From CAYRVX01 sp964642165 (GTDB lineage: Bacteria; Planctomycetota; Phycisphaerae; SM23-33), in NCBI GenBank assembly GCA_964642165.1, contig CAZXOC010000003.1:5169-69168 (forward strand): a stretch of 64,000 bases of DNA, given 5' to 3'. The notes beneath the pieces were generated by a model. The model was not told where the DNA came from. It searched no databases and saw only the letters and a list, made by a program, of their open reading frames with translations. Shown one piece after another: positions 33,609 to 41,879 of the stretch. The first letter of the stretch is position 1; every line of letters starts with the position of its first letter. The translations under genes were made by a program, and so were the position numbers.

Positions 33609-34196
33609 TCAGCGGTTTTGGCCGCCACCGCCCATGCCGCCGCCACCGCCCATGCCGCCGCCGCGGCCCATGCCGCCGCCACGACCCATGCCGCCGCCAC
33701 GACCCATGCCGCCGCCGCGGCCCATGCCGCCGCCGCGTCCCATACCGCCGCCGCCCATGCCGCCGCCCATGCCCGGCGTGCCGCCGGGCGGCATGGGCTG
33801 CTGGGCGGGCGGGGCCTGGGCGGCCCCGGGCTGGGCGATGCCGAAGTGGCTCGGCACGTTCGGCTGATCGGTGGCCTGAAGCTGGTCGCTCTTGAACTGC
33901 TCCACCACCGCCAAGACCGGCCCCATGCAGCCCACGATGACGCCAATCCCCGCCGCGCTCAACGTCTGGTAGGCATTGGGCCCGCAGTTGCCGGTCAGCA
34001 GCACCTGTACGCCCTTTTCGGCCATCAACTGCGCCGACTGGATCCCCGCGCCGCTGCCGGCAGTGATGCTCGGGTTCTCGATCGCCTCGTGCTCCATCGT
34101 GTCTGTCTCCACGATCAGGAAGCACGGGCACCGCCCGAACCGGGGGTCAACGTCGGCGTCCATCGACGGAGCCGTAGCTGTCACCGCGATCTTCAT
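33609..34196 (-). CDS. NifX/NifB-C-like protein with Gly/Met/Arg repeat tail
   Basis: A 195-residue protein. Residues 1-110 form a dinitrogenase iron-molybdenum cofactor-binding domain (DPRFGRCPCFLIVETDTME, AGIQSAQLMAEKGVQVLLTGNCGPNAY, GVIVGCMG). Orange protein, a Mo-Cu-S cluster carrier, belongs to this fold. Residues about 141-195 are a low-complexity tail with five GMGRGG units (151-180). Glycine-methionine tails can bind soft metals or RNA, but none is proven here. It lies 30 bp upstream of the MinD-type ATPase gene. Confidence 0.88.
   Translation of the reverse strand: MKIAVTATAPSMDADVDPRFGRCPCFLIVETDTMEHEAIENPSITAGSGAGIQSAQLMAEKGVQVLLTGNCGPNAYQTLSAAGIGVIVGCMGPVLAVVEQFKSDQLQATDQPNVPSHFGIAQPGAAQAPPAQQPMPPGGTPGMGGGMGGGGMGRGGGMGRGGGMGRGGGMGRGGGMGRGGGMGGGGGMGGGGQNR
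33657..33746 (-). repeat. Tandem 18-bp repeat encoding GMGRGG x5
   Basis: Five consecutive 18-bp units, read on the minus strand as GGCATGGGxCGyGGCGGC with only third-position differences, encode the hexapeptide repeat of the NifX-like protein's tail. Units differ at synonymous sites (cgt/cgc), indicating selection on the peptide rather than very recent expansion. Flanking codons (GGMGGGGGMGGGG) are degenerate copies. Confidence 0.85.
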
Positions 34197-34281
34197 TTGC
34201 TGTCTCCTTGCCCGGCCGCGCGGCGCAGCCTGGGCGTTCTGTTGTGCCGTCCGTGCGTCTCGGGAAACCCCGCCGCCGGCG

Positions 34282-34668
34282 TCACGGTTCCTTCGCCTGG
34301 CCCTGAAGCTCCTCGATACGCTTCTTGATCCCGTCGAGCGCGTCCTCGAAGTACTCCACCTGGCCCTGGAGCGCCGCGAGCTCTTGCTCCTTGCTCATGG
34401 CCGCCCCTGCCGGTGCCGCCGGCCAGGCGCCCGCCGGCATGGGCGCGGCGCCTCCGTAGGCCGGCCAGCCCGCCGCGGCACGCTGCCAGCCAGGCATCCC
34501 GGTTGCGTAGAACCAGTTCCGCCGGCCTCGCCCGCCGCCGCCCCAGCCGAAGCCTCGCCCCCCCACGGGGTTCATGTACCCGGGCATGGGATAGCCCGCG
34601 CAGTACCCGGCCGCACGTCCTGTCATGGGACCCATTCCCCCCGGGCCCGTTCCATCACCACCTGGCAT
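34282..34668 (-). CDS. DUF5320-like Gly/Met/Pro-rich protein with C-terminal coiled coil
   Basis: A 128-residue protein. The start MPGGDGTGPGGMGPMTGRAAGYC is the typical DUF5320 opening, rich in Gly, Met and Pro. A Trp/Gly-rich middle (GRGFGWGGGGRGRR) is followed by a short coiled coil (about residues 91-123, KEQELAALQGQVEYFEDALDGIKKRIEELQ). Such proteins occur almost only beside NifX-like and MinD-type ATPase genes in anaerobes. Function unknown; Met/Cys content suggests metal binding. Gap of 14 bp to the DUF89 gene upstream. Confidence 0.82.
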   Translation of the reverse strand: MPGGDGTGPGGMGPMTGRAAGYCAGYPMPGYMNPVGGRGFGWGGGGRGRRNWFYATGMPGWQRAAAGWPAYGGAAPMPAGAWPAAPAGAAMSKEQELAALQGQVEYFEDALDGIKKRIEELQGQAKEP

Positions 34669-34682
34669 CTTCTTGCTCCTTG

Positions 34683-35567
34683 TCAGTTTGCTTGCGGGGA
34701 CCCGTTCACCGGTGCCCGGGCCGATCGCCGCGCGACCAGGCTATTCACCTCGCAGCCCAAGTCTTGGGCGATCACCGGACACTTCGCCTTAAGAATGAAG
34801 AAGATCTCCCTCGGCACGTCGCTGAGGGTTTCGTAGTTGCCTTGGCCCTTGGCGACGATCAGGTCGGCCCGGTCGAACCGGCGGCGGAAGGCCTCGCTGC
34901 AATCGCCCAGGATCGTCCCCGGCGCGTCGCTGCCGTTGTCGATCACCTCGACCAGGCCGGTCAGTCCGGCGGCCTCGGCGTCGGCTCGCGTCGCGTCGTT
35001 GATGACCGGTGCGCCCTTGACGGCGACGGCGACCTTTTCGGTCGGAAGCCGCTCCAGCAGCAGCCGGTCGAAGACCAGCTCTCCCGCGTTGTCGCCCAGG
35101 TAGAGGACCTCCTCCGCCCGCGCCACGGCGCTGCCGAAGCCGTCCAGGTCCGCCTCCAGCGGGGCGGCCAGCGCGTGCGCCACGCCGTCCCGGACCTTGG
35201 CTTCGTCCATCTCGCCATCGACGCCGAAGTCGATCACGTTGCCCGCGATGGCCAGGCGGACGGCCGTCTCCAACGGGGCCGGCGAGGCGTCCACCTTCGC
35301 CTTGAGTCCGGGATACATCGCCAGCGCAACGCGCGTGAAGTGGTCCTTGATGTCGCGATACGGGTCGTTTACGCCGGTCAGTCGGCGGATCATGCGCTGG
35401 ATCCGCTGGCCCATAGCCGGGGGAGACTGCCGGAGGTCCATCTCCGCCGCGGCGCGGAGCACCTCCCGGAGCACCTGCTCGTGGACGGCCTCGTCGTCGG
35501 TCACCAGTCGGGCCGCGTCCAGGGCCTGACGGACGAAACACGGGATGCAGTCGAAAAACGTCCTCAT
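34683..35567 (-). CDS. DUF89-family (ARMT1-like) protein
   Basis: A 294-residue protein of the DUF89/ARMT1 family, which includes metal-dependent damage-control phosphatases acting on phosphometabolites. The prokaryotic type opens with FDCIPCFVRQAL (C7, C10). YLGDNAGELVFDRLLLE carries the conserved Asp-Asn that bind the metal, and AVKGAPVINDATRADAE and DLIVAKGQGNYETL are further family motifs. Here it is embedded in the ORP-like operon, as seen in several anaerobes; the substrate there is unknown. Confidence 0.92.
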   Translation of the reverse strand: MRTFFDCIPCFVRQALDAARLVTDDEAVHEQVLREVLRAAAEMDLRQSPPAMGQRIQRMIRRLTGVNDPYRDIKDHFTRVALAMYPGLKAKVDASPAPLETAVRLAIAGNVIDFGVDGEMDEAKVRDGVAHALAAPLEADLDGFGSAVARAEEVLYLGDNAGELVFDRLLLERLPTEKVAVAVKGAPVINDATRADAEAAGLTGLVEVIDNGSDAPGTILGDCSEAFRRRFDRADLIVAKGQGNYETLSDVPREIFFILKAKCPVIAQDLGCEVNSLVARRSARAPVNGSPQAN

Positions 35568-35576
35568 GCCTGTTCC

Positions 35577-35939
35577 TTACAGCCAGTGGCCTTCCACGTC
35601 GGGCTTGTCGACGAGCGACAGCCGGCCGGCCTTCAGGGCCTCCACCGCGTCTCGGACCGAGCCCTGCGCACCGACGTAGACCTTGACGCCGCCGGCCTGA
35701 AGCGTACGGAACGCCTTCGGGCCGACGTGGCCCGTCACGATCGCCTCCGCGCCCAGGTCGATGACGTTCTGCGCCGCCTGGATGCCGGCGCCCTGGAGGG
35801 CGTTGAGGTTCTGCGAGTTGTCGTGCGCCGTGGCCTGGCCCGTGTCGGTGTCCACGAGCACGAACGCCTTGGCCCGCCCGAATCGCGGGTCGACGGGGCT
35901 TGCCAAGTCGGTCCCTTGAGCCGTGATTGCCGCTTTCAT
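35577..35939 (-). CDS. NifX/NifB-C-like (ORP-family) small protein
   Basis: A 120-residue single-domain protein starting at ATG 35939 (MKAAITAQGTDLASPVDPRFGRAKAF). VDTDTG, the helix AGIQAAQNVIDLGAEAIVTGHVGPKAF and KVYVGAQGSVRDAVEAL are the standard dinitrogenase-cofactor-domain elements. No nitrogenase genes are present, so a role in nitrogen fixation is unlikely; homologues in ORP systems carry heterometal clusters. It begins 70 bp after the regulator gene and ends 9 bp before DUF89. Confidence 0.9.
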   Translation of the reverse strand: MKAAITAQGTDLASPVDPRFGRAKAFVLVDTDTGQATAHDNSQNLNALQGAGIQAAQNVIDLGAEAIVTGHVGPKAFRTLQAGGVKVYVGAQGSVRDAVEALKAGRLSLVDKPDVEGHWL

Positions 35940-36009
35940 CTTCCATATCTCCAGCAATAGTTTGCTGTTGCGCCGCTGCCTCACGCCGCCCGGGGCGGCG
36001 CCTTGCCGG

Positions 36010-36390
36010 CTAGAGGCCGCCGCGCCAGCCGCGACCGCGACGCCCGCCGCCGCGCTGCCGGCGGCCGAAGCCCCGACCGAAGCCCATGCCGCCCGAAGCC
36101 GCGCCGACCACCGGCCCGCCCTGGATGGCCAGGGCCTGCCCGTCCACGAGGGCGCGGGCGACCTTCGATCGCCCCGACGCCAGGATCCGCGTCACGGTCG
36201 GGCGGGAGACGCCCATCCTCGCCGCCACCGCCTCCTGGTCCAGGCCCTCGCCGTCGACCAGGCGGATCGCCTCGAACTCGTCCAGCCCCAGGGTCGTCCA
36301 CTGAAGCTGGCGTGCGGGCACGCCAGCGGGCTTGTAGACCGTCACGCCGGGCCGGCCGGCGATTATGCGTTGTTTCGGGGGGCGGGACAT
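36010..36390 (-). CDS. DUF134 helix-turn-helix regulator
   Basis: A 126-residue protein: DUF134 domain with a sigma4-like helix-turn-helix (LDEFEAIRLVDGEGLDQEAVAARMGVSRPTVTRILASGRSKVARALVDG, about residues 36-84) and a Gly/Arg-rich tail (GFGRGFGRRQRGGGRRGRGWRGG). DUF134 proteins are predicted DNA-binding proteins near ORP/NifX-like genes. It is the first gene of the 12-gene operon. A perfect palindrome overlapping its own -10 lies 11 bp before the start, so autoregulation is likely. No sigma54 activator such as OrpR is seen here. Confidence 0.9.
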   Translation of the reverse strand: MSRPPKQRIIAGRPGVTVYKPAGVPARQLQWTTLGLDEFEAIRLVDGEGLDQEAVAARMGVSRPTVTRILASGRSKVARALVDGQALAIQGGPVVGAASGGMGFGRGFGRRQRGGGRRGRGWRGGL

Positions 36391-36400
36391 CGCGGCCTCA

Positions 36401-36420
36401 TTATGAACCTACGTTCATAA
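36401..36420. promoter_or_regulatory. Palindromic operator of the DUF134-led operon
   Basis: TTATGAAC and GTTCATAA form a perfect 8-bp inverted repeat around CTAC. It overlaps the -10 (36417-36422) and transcription start of the operon, a classical repressor position. The DUF134 protein encoded next to it is the obvious candidate ligand (inference). ATGAACCTAC recurs at 36884-36893 as a half-site. Confidence 0.7.
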
Positions 36421-36445
36421 TAGCATCGGCTGGAAATCAGGTCAA
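36417..36445 (-). promoter_or_regulatory. Promoter of the ORP-like operon
   Basis: On the minus strand TTGACC (36440-36445) and TATTAT (36417-36422) are spaced by 17 bp. Transcription should start near 36410, inside the palindrome, giving a leader of about 20 nt before ATG 36390. Confidence 0.65.
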
Positions 36446-36963
36446 GCGCTGCGGAAAAAAGACTTGGTTCAAGTCAGGGCAACGTTCTCGCATCTGGCCT
36501 CCGGGCTTGGCGAAACGCTATATCTTTATTATAATGTTGCTTACGACTAACGTGGCTGGTGCAGGCTCCCTCGAAGGCGTTCCCCACTCGGAAACAGGGC
36601 CGACAAGCGTTGATCCAATAAACCGGAACTCCGGAATCCGTGCGACGCAAAGCTCTTTCAGAAAGAACCTTACGTCTGCCCGCTACGGGCTGGACCGTTA
36701 CGTGGACGGCGCGTTCGTCACTCTGAGGCGCCCGACAGGTCCAGGATCTCCTACTGCTTTATATGAGTTTGCGGGGGGCGAAATGTTTTGTATAGGGGTC
36801 GGGGAAAGGACATAATGAAATAGAGATATAAAGTTCTGGATAGCAAAGGAGTATGGCGTTTTCCCTATTATTTTAATGGGCAAATGAACCTACACAAAAC
36901 GACACATTGGTTGATCTCGTCGCCATCGAATCGCCCATTGGCGAATGAAGATTTGCGGCCCGG
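36446..36963. other. AT-rich intergenic region without convincing gene
   Basis: About 520 bp of clearly lower GC content than anything around it. A 93-codon plus-strand frame (36534-36815) follows a good promoter, but its product has no recognisable domain and ATG sits inside the -10 element. Another copy of the operator half-site lies at 36884-36893. No terminal inverted repeats, transposase remnants or tRNA were seen. It may hold a small RNA, a decayed insertion or a long regulatory region. Confidence 0.5.
36507..36535 (+). promoter_or_regulatory. Strong plus-strand promoter-like element
   Basis: TTGGCG (36507-36512), a 17-bp spacer and a perfect TATAAT (36530-36535). It points into the AT-rich gap, away from the ORP-like operon. 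No recognised gene follows on this strand, so its product would be a non-coding or antisense RNA, or the element may be fortuitous in AT-rich DNA. Confidence 0.4.
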
Positions 36964-37401
36964 TCAGTCCCTCGGCGGCAGGGCGGCGACGTGGAGCCAG
37001 AAGTGATCGATGGCCTGGATCACCCGCATGAACTCCTCCAGGTCCACGGGCTTGGCGACGTAGCAGTTGCAGTTGAGGTCGTAGGCCTGGAGGATGTCCT
37101 GCTCGGCCTCGGACGTGGTCAGGACGATAACGGGAATCCTCCGCAGCTTCCTGTCGGCCTTGATCTCGACGAGGACCTCGCGCCCGTCCTTCCTGGGGAG
37201 GTTCAGGTCCAGCAGGACCAGGTCGGGTGTCGGGGCATGCCGGTGCGGGCCCTCTCGCCGCAGGAACTGCAGGGCCTCCTCCCCGTTGGCGACCACGTGG
37301 AGGTGGTTGACCAGCCCTCCCTCGCGGAAGGACTCCCGCACCAGGCGAACGTCGCCGGGGTTGTCCTCCACCAACAGGATCTCAACGGACTTGCTGCTCA
37401 T
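36964..37401 (-). CDS. Rcp1-like single-domain response regulator
   Basis: A 145-residue CheY-like receiver starting at ATG 37401 ([20 protein letters not shown]). Acidic pocket E12/D13, phospho-acceptor D65 in [13 protein letters not shown], Thr/Ser switch LTTSE and Lys in AKPVDLEEF. The DNPGDVRL and [12 protein letters not shown] signatures are those of the Rcp1 group, receivers paired with phytochrome-type kinases. No output domain. It lies 94 bp after its paralog; the last gene of the kinase operon. Confidence 0.93.
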   Translation of the reverse strand: MSSKSVEILLVEDNPGDVRLVRESFREGGLVNHLHVVANGEEALQFLRREGPHRHAPTPDLVLLDLNLPRKDGREVLVEIKADRKLRRIPVIVLTTSEAEQDILQAYDLNCNCYVAKPVDLEEFMRVIQAIDHFWLHVAALPPRD

Positions 37402-37495
37402 GGGCGGCTCCGAGTCACCGGGCCGGGCGCGGGGCGTGCGCCGGCCGCGGCGGGGGGATCGCCCGGCCCGGCACGCGGGCAGGATCACCCGACGG

Positions 37496-37942
37496 TCAGC
37501 CCTCGGGCTGCTCCACGATTCCCGACCAGTAGCCCTTCAGCAGCGTGACGATGCCGATGAGCTGCTCGATGTCCACCGGCTTGGTGATGTAGGACTTCGC
37601 GCCCAGGTCGAAGGTCTGGAGGATGTCGGCGTCCTCGTGAGACACCGTCAGGATGACGACCGGGATCTGCTTGAAGTCCTGGTCGGCGGCGATCTCGGCG
37701 AGGACCTCGCGCCCGTCCTTCCTGGGCAGGTTCAGGTCCAGCAGGATCAGGTCCGGGCGGGGCGCATCGGCGTGGGGGTCTTCTCGGCGCAGGAAGGCCA
37801 TGGCCTCGATCCCGTCCTGGACGATGTGGAGGTGGTTGGCGATCCGGCCGGAGTTCAGCGCCTCCTGCGTCAGGCGGACGTCGCCGGCATTGTCCTCGAC
37901 CAGGAGGATCTCGGCCGGCCTGCCCATCATGTGCTCAGTCAT
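37496..37942 (-). CDS. Rcp1-like single-domain response regulator
   Basis: A 148-residue receiver ([24 protein letters not shown]) with D69 in [20 protein letters not shown] as switch region and TKPVDIEQL with the conserved Lys. It is a close paralog of the neighbouring receiver. The start overlaps the end of the kinase gene by 8 bp, indicating translational coupling; both receivers are probably phosphorylated by that kinase. Confidence 0.93.
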   Translation of the reverse strand: MTEHMMGRPAEILLVEDNAGDVRLTQEALNSGRIANHLHIVQDGIEAMAFLRREDPHADAPRPDLILLDLNLPRKDGREVLAEIAADQDFKQIPVVILTVSHEDADILQTFDLGAKSYITKPVDIEQLIGIVTLLKGYWSGIVEQPEG

Positions 37943-40223
37943 GGCTGGTTGGCTCCTTTTTCGGCAAGGTGAAGTAGAAGGTGGCCCCCTGGCCGGGCTC
38001 GGACTCGACCCAGATGCGCCCGCCGTGGCGCTCGACGATCCTCTTGCAGACGGCCAGCCCGATCCCGGTCCCGGGGCACTCGTCTCGTCCGTGCAGGCGC
38101 TGAAAGATGACGAAGATGCGCTCGTGGTACTTCGGCTCGATGCCGATGCCGTTGTCGCGGACGGCGAAGCGCCACATGTCGCCGGCCGGCTCCGCCGAGA
38201 GATGCACCTTCGGCGGCGCGTTGCCTCGGTACTTGATGGCGTTGCTGAGGACGTTCTGCAGCAACTGCCCGAGCTGCGTGGCGTCGGCCATCACCTCGGG
38301 CAGCTCGCCCCGGGTCACCTCGGCGCCCGCCTCGCGGATCGACGGCCGCAAGTCGGCCAGCACGCCGTCCAGGACGCCGCCGGAGTCGGTGGGTTCGAGC
38401 CGGTGGCCGCGCGTCCGCACGCGGGAGTAGGCCAGCAGGTCGGTGATGAGCACCTGCATGCGCTTGGCGCCGTCCACGGCGAAGTGGATGAAGTCGTCCG
38501 CGTCGGGGTCGAGCTTGCCCCGGTAGCGCCGGGCCAGGAGCTGCACGTAGCTCGACACCATGCGGAGCGGCTCCTGGAGGTCGTGGCTCGCCACGTAGGC
38601 GAACTGCTCCAGCTCCGCGTTGGATCGGGCCAGCTCCGTCTCGGCTTCCTTCCGCTTGGCGATGTCGCTCGCCACGCAGACGATGCCCTGAAGGTCGCCC
38701 TGCTCGTCCCGCATGACGGAGGCCGAGAACGACACCGGGATCGCCCGCCCGTCCCGGGTCCGGTAGTCCGTCTCGAAGTCCGCGACGGCGCGTTCCTCGA
38801 GGATCGTTTCCAGCCCGGGGCCCCCGAAGGGGTCGTCGCCCGCCAGGATGCTCGCGAAGGGCCGGCCCACCAGCTCGTCCTCCTCGTAGCCCAGCAGCGC
38901 GCACGCGGCGGCGTTGGCCCGCTCGATGACGCCTTCCGGGGAGACGATCATCAGCGTGTCGACCATGCTCCGCAGGATGTTCTCCATGTAGGAGCGGGAG
39001 ACGGTGGTCTCCTGGAGGCGTCCGGCCATCTCGTTGAAGTACCGCCCGAGCTGCCCGATCTCGTCGCGAGAGCGGTCCCGCGTCCGCGCGCCCAGGTGGC
39101 CCTCCCCGATCTCGACCGCGGCGTTTCTCAGGCGGCTGAGACGCCGCGAGATCGATACCGACATCAGCGTCCCGAGCGTCAGGCCGGCGCCCGTCACCGC
39201 CACGGCGAGGAACAGGATCTCGTCCCGCAGGCGCGTGACGGGCGCGAAGATCTCCTCCATGCGATACTCCAGGGCGATCCGCCACTTCGGCGCGCGGTAG
39301 CGGACCTCCCCGCCGCCCCGCGAGAAGGCGCAGACGGCCAGAACCTCGCCCAGCCTGTCGTCGTGCCGCAGGAACGTCCGCACGCCGCCCTCGGCACGCC
39401 GGGCCAGGCCCTCCAGGTACGGCGAGCCGTCGCGCGGGCCCGTGAAGGGCTGGTCCGAGGAGAACAGGATCTTGTCGTCGGCGGTGAACAGCCGCAGGCA
39501 CGGGTGGGTCGGGTCCTCGAGGGAGGAGCCCGCCTGCGCGACCCGGGCCTCCAGGACGCGGATGATGCCCTGGATGTCGAAGACGGCCTTCAGCACGCCG
39601 AGGAACTCGCCGTCCTCGCTGTCCACGCGCAGGCAGATGTCCGTGGCGTACACGCCGGCGCTGAGGTCGTAGGCGAAGTCGCGGACGTAGATGCCCTGGT
39701 CTCTCGCCCGCTGCCACCACTCCTCGTCGTCCTGGCGGTAGTCGGACGTCCGCCCGGACAGCGACACCGTCGCGCCGTACCGGTTCGTGACGAAGACCTC
39801 GCCGAAGACGCGGTACCCATGGATGCGCTCCAACGCCGCCAGCCGCCTCTTCAGGTCGACCGAAAGCTCGTTGAGCAGCAGGCTGCTCATGTGGGGCGTG
39901 AGGACCCCTCGCCCGGCCGTCTGCCACTCGCGGTCCTGGCGCTCGATGTACCCCTGGACGTCGGGCAAGTCGTCGAACAGGCGGTTGGACTGCTCCAGGC
40001 TCCCCCGCAGCAGCGGGTCGGTGCAGTAGACCCGCCACTCGTCGATGGCGGAATAGACCGTCCGGTCCACCTCGTCGAGGATCTCGTAGACCAGGCTGGC
40101 GGACGTCCTCTCGATGGACCGGCGCAGCGCCCGCCGGCTGACGGCCACGGCATACAAGCCCACCGCCCAGATCAGCAGGGCCAGCACGACCGACACCAGG
40201 AACAACTTGTGCGCGGTCTTCAT
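37935..40223 (-). CDS. Membrane sensor histidine kinase (Cache-like/HAMP/PAS)
   Basis: A 762-residue kinase starting at ATG 40223. First TM about residues 7-28, a long periplasmic sensor (about 30-340) with Cache-like patterns, second TM near 345-365, HAMP ([22 protein letters not shown]), PAS with PAC ([34 protein letters not shown]), then HisKA with [12 protein letters not shown] (phospho-His about H547) and HATPase ([35 protein letters not shown]). The HDLQEPLR box is of the phytochrome-like kinase class that works with Rcp1-type receivers, two of which follow in the operon. Signal unknown. Confidence 0.93.
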   Translation of the reverse strand: MKTAHKLFLVSVVLALLIWAVGLYAVAVSRRALRRSIERTSASLVYEILDEVDRTVYSAIDEWRVYCTDPLLRGSLEQSNRLFDDLPDVQGYIERQDREWQTAGRGVLTPHMSSLLLNELSVDLKRRLAALERIHGYRVFGEVFVTNRYGATVSLSGRTSDYRQDDEEWWQRARDQGIYVRDFAYDLSAGVYATDICLRVDSEDGEFLGVLKAVFDIQGIIRVLEARVAQAGSSLEDPTHPCLRLFTADDKILFSSDQPFTGPRDGSPYLEGLARRAEGGVRTFLRHDDRLGEVLAVCAFSRGGGEVRYRAPKWRIALEYRMEEIFAPVTRLRDEILFLAVAVTGAGLTLGTLMSVSISRRLSRLRNAAVEIGEGHLGARTRDRSRDEIGQLGRYFNEMAGRLQETTVSRSYMENILRSMVDTLMIVSPEGVIERANAAACALLGYEEDELVGRPFASILAGDDPFGGPGLETILEERAVADFETDYRTRDGRAIPVSFSASVMRDEQGDLQGIVCVASDIAKRKEAETELARSNAELEQFAYVASHDLQEPLRMVSSYVQLLARRYRGKLDPDADDFIHFAVDGAKRMQVLITDLLAYSRVRTRGHRLEPTDSGGVLDGVLADLRPSIREAGAEVTRGELPEVMADATQLGQLLQNVLSNAIKYRGNAPPKVHLSAEPAGDMWRFAVRDNGIGIEPKYHERIFVIFQRLHGRDECPGTGIGLAVCKRIVERHGGRIWVESEPGQGATFYFTLPKKEPTSHD

Positions 40224-40398
40224 GCCCGAAGCTCCCACCGGACGAACGACTTCCAGGCACGGCCAAACGACATCCCGGCACGAGGCCCGGCGCCCGGCGC
40301 CTCCTTCGCACCTGCTCCCCCGATGCGCGGGGCCCAGTATGGATGCCGCCGCGGCGTTCGTCAACGGCGTCGGCGCGCGCCGGCGGGGGGCGTCGGCC

Positions 40399-41748
40399 CT
40401 AGAGCCCCGCCACCTCCCAGCCCTTGCGGTAGGTGCGGCGAAGGAGCTTCTGGGCGTCGGCGCTGTTGGCGATCTTCATCTTCGCCGCGTCCCACGCCAG
40501 CGTGGTGTTCGGCACGCGAATGGCGACCGTGCCCAGCAGGACCGTCTCGGCCATCGGGCCCGTGACGCCGAAGTGCGACTCGCACATCTCCCCGCCCAGG
40601 CAGGCGTCGACGAAGTGATGGTAGTGGTTCCGGCCGGGCAGCTTGGGGTACTTGTAGCCCTTGAACTTCTCGCTCGGGAGCAGGCGCGGGCCGCCCCCGT
40701 GGCGCAGCAGCATCGCGCCTTCGGTGCCGATCAGCATGGCCGACTCCGGCGGGTAGTTCGTCGTCTCGGCCATCTTCCGGACGTCCTCGGGCGGGTAGAA
40801 ATCGCCGTCGAACCACTCGGCGGTCAGCTCGCCGTCGGTCTTCTCGCTGGCGGGGAAGGTCCACGTGATGTGGTCGCCCTGCGGCCAGGTGTCCGCGCGG
40901 CGCTTCGGCGAGAGCCGCCACGAGCGCTGGACCTCGGCGACGACGCTCGTGGGTGCCGTCAGGCCGAGGCCCTTCCAGACGGCGTCGAGGATGTGGCAGC
41001 CGATGTCGCCCGACCAGCCCGTGCCGAAGTCCTGCCAGGCCCGCCAGATGGTCGGGTGGTAGATGCGCGGCGCGAACTCGCGCATCGGCGCGGTGCCGAT
41101 CCACAGGTTCCACGCCAGGTGCGCCGGCGGCGGGGTGCCCTTCTCCGGGCGCGGGCCCTTCAGGCGATAGTGCTCGACGGCGCCGGGGCGGTTCGAGCAG
41201 AGGATCGCCCGCTTGATCTTCCCGATGACGCCCTTCCTCATGAGCTGGACGCCCATGCGGTCGCCGATCCCGCTGGCGGCCTGCGTGCCGAGCTGCGTGA
41301 CGACGCCGGCCTGCTTCGCCGCCTGGGCGACGGCGCGGCACTCGGAGACGTCGTGGCACAGCGGCTTCTGGCAGTAGACGTGCTTCTTGCGCTTCAGGGC
41401 GCCGAGGGTGATCGCCGCGTGCATGTGGTCCGGCACGGTGACGTTGGCCGAGTCGATCCGGTCGCCCTCCTTGGCCAGCAGCTCGCGCCAATCGGTGTAC
41501 GTGCGGACGCCGGGGACGAGCTTCGCCGCCCGCTCGAGGTGGTTGCGGTCGACGTCGCACATCGCGACGATCTGGACCCTCTTGTGCGACTTCAAGTTGT
41601 GCAGGTCGCCCCAGCCCATTCCCCCGACGCCGATGCAGGCGTGGTTCAGCTTCTCGTTCGCGCCGAGCACGTCCCGACCGACCGCCGCCACGGCCAGCCC
41701 GGCCGCCGCGCCCTTCAGCATCCTCCGCCGACTGATCCGCTTCGTCAT
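40399..41748 (-). CDS. Tat-exported Gfo/Idh/MocA-family oxidoreductase
   Basis: A 449-residue NAD(P)-dependent oxidoreductase. The N-terminal [19 protein letters not shown] is a Tat signal. The Rossmann core follows: [23 protein letters not shown], and the EKP-type motif as [16 protein letters not shown] (Gln replaces Glu, common in planctomycete members). The C-terminal domain has [14 protein letters not shown] and [13 protein letters not shown], where His residues may act in catalysis. Such enzymes are abundant in planctomycetes and act on sugars or inositol-like compounds; substrate unknown. Next genes are a DUF4159 protein and two sulfatases, consistent with polysaccharide use. Confidence 0.92.
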   Translation of the reverse strand: MTKRISRRRMLKGAAAGLAVAAVGRDVLGANEKLNHACIGVGGMGWGDLHNLKSHKRVQIVAMCDVDRNHLERAAKLVPGVRTYTDWRELLAKEGDRIDSANVTVPDHMHAAITLGALKRKKHVYCQKPLCHDVSECRAVAQAAKQAGVVTQLGTQAASGIGDRMGVQLMRKGVIGKIKRAILCSNRPGAVEHYRLKGPRPEKGTPPPAHLAWNLWIGTAPMREFAPRIYHPTIWRAWQDFGTGWSGDIGCHILDAVWKGLGLTAPTSVVAEVQRSWRLSPKRRADTWPQGDHITWTFPASEKTDGELTAEWFDGDFYPPEDVRKMAETTNYPPESAMLIGTEGAMLLRHGGGPRLLPSEKFKGYKYPKLPGRNHYHHFVDACLGGEMCESHFGVTGPMAETVLLGTVAIRVPNTTLAWDAAKMKIANSADAQKLLRRTYRKGWEVAGL

Positions 41749-41879
41749 GAGTCGCCCTTTCGCCTGGCCGCGTCTCGGTGGCTTCCGGGCAGGCACGCAG
41801 CCTGCCCCGCAGACCACAGCGTACCATGCACGAGCTTTCCCGCAAGGGGCCTCTTCGCCCGCCCGCCTCGGCGCCGACC

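Noticed and set aside
33657..33746. CRISPR-like tandem array
   Set aside because: Units are contiguous with no spacers, and they are in frame within a NifX-like gene.
30506..36390. Nitrogen-fixation locus
   Set aside because: NifX/NifB-C-like domains are present but there is no nifH, nifD, nifK or full nifB. Gene content fits an orange-protein-type locus instead.
36534..36815. 93-codon plus-strand ORF in the AT-rich gap
   Set aside because: The ATG lies inside the TATAAT element, no ribosome site precedes it, and the product shows no recognisable domain. Kept only as part of the region description.
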